A stretch of 5,346 bases of DNA from contig CAMEWZ010000116.1 in the NCBI GenBank assembly GCA_945946745.1, positions 1 to 5,346 on the forward strand, read 5' to 3'. Within the stretch, counting starts at the first letter, position 1. The number at the start of each line of letters is the position of its first letter. A model generated the notes under the pieces. That model saw only the letters and a program-made list of their open reading frames with translations, was not told the DNA's origin and did not search any database. The DNA comes from an uncultured Clostridia bacterium (GTDB lineage Bacteria > Bacillota > Clostridia > Oscillospirales > Oscillospiraceae). A program made the position numbers and the translations under genes. Positions 5,192 to 5,346 of this stretch are shown here, piece by piece.

Positions 5192-5346
5192 TCAATAGAA
5201 CCACTGTACGGTCATTGCCGCCATGAAAAAGCCCACAAAATCCGCGAACAGAGCAGCGGGAAGGGTGTAGCGTGTTTTGCGGATCCCGGCTGCGCCGAAG
5301 TAGACGCTGATGGTGTAAAAGGTGGTTTCCGTGGAACCAAGCATCA
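5192..5346 (-). CDS. spmB: Spore maturation protein B, C-terminal part (5' end outside window)
   Basis: The last 50 codons and stop (TGA, plus-strand 5192-5194) are visible. They read GSTETTFYTISVYFG, then AAGIRKTRYTLPAALFADF, then a hydrophobic end GFFMAAMTVQWFY. The STETTFYxxxVYFGxxGIRKTRY pattern is the conserved C-terminal signature I recall for SpmB, an integral membrane protein of about 170-180 residues with a nucleoside-recognition (Gate) domain. Together with SpmA it is needed for full spore core dehydration. The ATG at 5344-5342 is an internal Met, not a start, because conserved SpmB sequence should continue upstream. The gene is convergent with the exonuclease gene; spmA would be expected just beyond the window. 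Its presence implies a spore-forming or recently spore-forming lineage. Confidence 0.85.
   Translation of the reverse strand, partial: MLGSTETTFYTISVYFGAAGIRKTRYTLPAALFADFVGFFMAAMTVQWFY

Overview
The window looks like a chromosomal stretch from a spore-forming, gut-type member of the Bacillota, most likely class Clostridia near the Oscillospiraceae. The signs are GC-rich coding sequence, strong GGAGG-type ribosome binding sites, a short non-allosteric type NagB, an ECF transporter S component, and the end of a spore maturation gene (spmB). The lineage is inferred from gene content, not from a marker gene.

Layout from left to right. Positions 1-1665 hold the 3' part of a gene for a membrane-anchored protein. 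It has an acidic repeat tail, a single transmembrane helix, a coiled coil and a polysaccharide-deacetylase-like outer domain whose catalytic motifs appear to be lost. A hairpin follows, then a small DUF1653 gene (1804-2016) on the same strand. A bidirectional terminator (about 2055-2096) separates it from a convergent ECF S-component gene on the minus strand (2110-2679). An AT-rich divergent region (2680-2907) carries promoter elements and inverted repeats and leads into nagB (2908-3645), which ends at a strong terminator. A well-formed promoter (3793-3822) drives a DEDDh-type 3'-5' exonuclease gene (3858-4859) with an unusual C-terminal extension. About 330 bases without a gene follow. They hold a 227-bp non-coding element with imperfect terminal inverted repeats and a 9-bp flanking duplication that includes the exonuclease stop codon, then a long bidirectional terminator (5132-5187). 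The window ends in the 3' end of spmB on the minus strand (5192-5346).

The genes look like independent housekeeping and envelope units, each with its own promoter or terminator, rather than one pathway. NagB feeds amino-sugar carbon into glycolysis, the ECF S component imports an unidentified vitamin-like substrate, the exonuclease probably trims RNA or DNA, and SpmB acts in sporulation. No defence system, CRISPR array or complete transposon is present. The two most interesting points are the apparent pseudoenzyme at the left and the MITE-like insertion beside the exonuclease stop codon.
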